DNA from: an uncultured Clostridia bacterium
GTDB lineage: Bacteria; Bacillota; Clostridia; Christensenellales; Borkfalkiaceae
Length of the DNA: 48,482 nt
NCBI GenBank assembly: GCA_947624225.1
Contig: CANQJF010000012.1
Coordinates: 1 to 48,482 of the forward strand
Reading direction: 5' to 3'
This document shows positions 46,970 through 48,482 of this stretch, piece after piece. Below the pieces are notes generated by a model. It saw only the letters and a list, made by a program, of their open reading frames with translations. It was not told the origin of the DNA and did no database searches. Made by a program: the position numbers and the translations under genes. Each line of letters starts with the position of its first letter. Position 1 is the stretch's first letter.

Positions 46970-47012
46970 ATAATTTCAAAATGCTTTAAGTATAATTTCA
47001 AAATACTTTAAG
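46970..47012 (-). repeat. Tandem 21-bp repeats upstream of the recombinase
   Basis: ATAATTTCAAAAT-G/A-CTTTAAG occurs twice (46970-46990 and 46992-47012), a 22-bp period with one difference. The period of about two helical turns suggests a protein-binding site; the binding protein is unknown. Confidence 0.65.
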
Positions 47013-47101
47013 GCGCTTTGATTCCCCCACCATTTGCGGCGAGCGATGTTGACGAGATTTTAGTGCTTCAACGAAGTTGCGCATCATATAGACCGAGGGG
47101 A

Positions 47102-47836
47102 TCAGCTCCACAAGAAGAAGCGGAGCAGTGCGAACAGCACCAAGAGTAAGACAACAAAAATGCACCCGATGACAGCGGCAGTGCCACCCATGCCCGCGGT
47201 TGAGCCCTCGGGAGACAGTTTTTTGTTGAGATAGTCGATGAACCGCGAGACGTGCTTATAGACGATCGTCGTCACAATGCTCGCGATGAGGCAGCGGAGC
47301 AGGTTGAACGGCAGCACGGAGATCCAGAGGTAATAATTGAAAAAGGTCTCCTGCGTGATGGACGGGAAGAGATTGGTGAGCGCGGGGAGCACGTGGTCCC
47401 ACCCGCCGTAAAGCTGCACAAAGAACGGGATGAGAATGAGCCAATTGGCGAGAATGGCAACGGCCACCGAGGCGAGCGACCCCACCGCCAGCGCCAAAAG
47501 CGCCCCCTTGAACGTGCGCCAACGCCGATAGATGAGCCCCGCGGGGATGACGAACGCCCACCCGATGAGAAGATTGGCGAGCTCGCCGACAAAGAAATTG
47601 CTCGTGCCGACGCACACCAGCTTGACGAGCAGTTTGATGACGACGATGATGCACCCCGAAACGGGCCCGAGCGCGAAAGTCCCGATGAAGAGCGGGATGT
47701 CTGAAAAATCAAATTCGAGAAAGCTCGGAAAGGCGAAGGACAGCGGGAATTTTGCAATGTGCAAGAGCCCCGCAAGTGCCCCGAAGAGCGCGATCATGAC
47801 GATGCGCGTCGTGGAGAAGAACTTTTTGTTTTGCAT
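47102..47836 (-). CDS. ribU: ECF transporter S component, riboflavin-type (RibU)
   Basis: This 244-aa hydrophobic protein has about six membrane helices, the substrate-binding subunit of an energy-coupling-factor transporter. The N-terminal segment (T-R-I-V-M-I-A-L-F-G-A-L-A-G-L-L) is the part of S components that docks to the EcfT subunit. The substrate assignment comes mainly from the FMN riboswitch directly upstream, together with F-D-F-S-D-I-P-L-F-I-G-T-F-A-L-G-P. RibU is usually about 190-210 aa; the extra length is a C-terminal helix after a Gly/Ala linker. AGGTG precedes the ATG at 47836. The EcfA/EcfT subunits are not in the window and are probably shared. Confidence 0.88.
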   Translation of the reverse strand: MQNKKFFSTTRIVMIALFGALAGLLHIAKFPLSFAFPSFLEFDFSDIPLFIGTFALGPVSGCIIVVIKLLVKLVCVGTSNFFVGELANLLIGWAFVIPAGLIYRRWRTFKGALLALAVGSLASVAVAILANWLILIPFFVQLYGGWDHVLPALTNLFPSITQETFFNYYLWISVLPFNLLRCLIASIVTTIVYKHVSRFIDYLNKKLSPEGSTAGMGGTAAVIGCIFVVLLLVLFALLRFFLWS

Positions 47837-47898
47837 GAGAACACCTCAAAAAGTGAATTTCGGATATTCTCTGTGAACCCTGTGTTTCCGCTTTCCAC

Positions 47899-47935
47899 AA
47901 AAAACGAGGCACCCATGTCTGAAAGGGGCGCCTCG
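47899..47935 (-). terminator. Terminator of the FMN riboswitch expression platform
   Basis: CGAGGCGCCC (47935-47926) pairs with GGGTGCCTCG (47914-47905), followed by TTTTTT (47904-47899) on the minus strand. It lies between aptamer and ribU, so FMN binding should stop transcription here. Confidence 0.88.
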
Positions 47936-47952
47936 GTAAACGCGAATTCACG

Positions 47953-48060
47953 CTTTCTTTTCTCATCCGGACTATACCGTCGGTACGGGAATTGCACCCG
48001 TTCGGGCCCAAAGGCTTCGCAGACTTTACTGCCGGTGGAGAATTGCACTCCGCCCCAAAG
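47953..48060 (-). ncRNA. FMN riboswitch (RFN element)
   Basis: The minus strand reads CTTTGGGGCGG at the 5' end and then shows the conserved RFN blocks: TGCAATTCTCCACCGGC, AGTAAAGTCTGCGA, GGGTGCAATTCCCGTACCGAC and GGTATAGTCCGGATGAGA, closing with AAAGAAAG that pairs back to the 5' end. All helices expected of the six-helix junction can be drawn. It senses flavin mononucleotide and controls ribU by termination at 47899-47935. Confidence 0.96.
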
Positions 48061-48076
48061 AATATTCGATGAATGT

Positions 48077-48105
48077 ATTATAGTCCCCCTCGCCGCCCTT
48101 GTCAA
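48077..48105 (-). promoter_or_regulatory. Promoter of the riboswitch-ribU transcript
   Basis: Perfect consensus on the minus strand: TTGACA (48105-48100), a 17-nt spacer and TATAAT (48082-48077). The predicted start is near 48070, just before the aptamer. Confidence 0.92.
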
Positions 48106-48405
48106 GCATTTGACGAAAATTTAGGAAAATATGGCGAACTTTATAGGGGAGCCGCCGTCCCGGGAGAATGGGCAGATGCGGGCTCGACCATGCTTTCATC
48201 GACATCCCCCCACCACCGCCCTTCGGGCGGAACCTCCCCCCGCTGGGGGTAGACCTTGGGCTCTCCGCTGTCATACCGAGAGCCCAACGGGAGCGAGTGT
48301 ATCCCCTGTACGAAGTCCGACGCTCTTGGCTTCCCCTCCGGGGAAGCTGTCGAACGGAGTGAGACTGATGAGGTGTATTCTGAAAATGCAGTGGCCTCAT
48401 CCGCC
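48106..48405. other. Non-coding repeat mosaic before the right IS end
   Basis: There is no supported gene. It contains a GCCCTTCGGGC hairpin, a CCCCCCGCTGGGGG hairpin followed by TAGACCTTGGG (as at about 2089 and 13221), a variable-hairpin repeat and a CCCCTCCGGGG hairpin. Open frames here track the repeats. Confidence 0.65.
48269..48306 (+). repeat. Variable-hairpin repeat, copy 7
   Basis: TGTCATACCGAG and GAGTGTATCCCC enclose GCCC-AAC-GGG. Confidence 0.65.
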
Positions 48406-48482
48406 CAGTGAATTGTCAAACTAAGTGCAACAGGATTTGAGATTTTGTTCAAAGAGAAGTTGTGGAGTTTGGAAGAGAAGGA
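48406..48482 (+). mobile_element. End of an IS30-like element (right window edge)
   Basis: 48406-48431 starts CAGTGAATT and ends AAGTGCAAC, matching 20 of 26 positions with the left-end repeat at 132-107. The match weakens beyond this core, although TTGTTCAAA versus TAGTTCAAA still follows at similar spacing. No coding sequence is yet visible before the window stops. Confidence 0.5.

Noticed and set aside
48141..48452. 103-codon minus-strand ORF at the right end
   Set aside because: It is composed of dispersed repeat and IS-terminus sequence and has no ribosome site.
1..48482. tRNA or rRNA genes
   Set aside because: I looked for cloverleaf and rRNA-like stretches in the intergenic regions and saw none.

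Overview
The window looks like chromosomal DNA of an uncultured, fairly GC-rich member of the Clostridia (Bacillota). The evidence is the gene content: an obg-yhbY pair, a tsaE-tsaB-rimI operon, GGGtGRT protein beside an IscU-like scaffold, an FMN-riboswitch-controlled riboflavin ECF transporter, a YugP-type metallopeptidase and strong Shine-Dalgarno sites. A Christensenellales-like gut lineage is my guess, not something the sequence proves. Both ends carry related inverted-repeat sequence of IS30-like elements, so the window may be a whole contig that broke at mobile elements.

Layout. 1-180: edge of an IS30-like element. 248-1962: GGGtGRT and Fe-S scaffold pair (minus). 1963-2773: mosaic of dispersed repeats. 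2774-3601: XRE repressor, divergent from two small paralogous membrane proteins that share a matching operator. 3711-5297: yhbY and obg; obg carries a frameshifting deletion of about 56 nt across switch I. 5362-6072: autoregulated DUF6442-like/XRE operon. 6159-7639: double-HTH regulator, a small ORF and a YugP-like protease. 7767-12642: minus-strand operon tsaE-tsaB-rimI-alpha/beta hydrolase-murF-ddl. 13501-15168: mgtE with a 140-nt leader. 15845-18529: AT-rich, decayed region with frameshifts, a 240-bp duplication and toxin/immunity-like membrane proteins. 18820-45658: one giant gene (8,754 aa, MBG/YDG-type repeats), translationally coupled to a proline-rich membrane protein. 45705-46825: candidate invertible promoter and tyrosine recombinase. 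47102-48105: ribU with promoter, FMN riboswitch and terminator. 48406-48482: second IS30-like end.

The most interesting reading is a candidate phase-variation system. A tyrosine recombinase without an arm-binding domain ends 10 bp from one copy of a partly palindromic site. An inverted copy with the same 9-bp core lies about 150 bp away, just upstream of the giant surface-protein gene. The segment between them holds one good promoter, and it points away from the giant gene. I find no good promoter facing that gene, so the window would show the OFF state, and inversion would switch the adhesin on. This is inference from sequence and needs read-level evidence.

Housekeeping genes are grouped by theme: tRNA t6A modification (TsaE, TsaB) with RimI, peptidoglycan precursor synthesis (MurF, Ddl), and ribosome maturation (Obg, YhbY). 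Two separate XRE loci show promoters of TTGACA-17-TATRAT type with inverted-repeat operators, which suggests small self-contained regulons.
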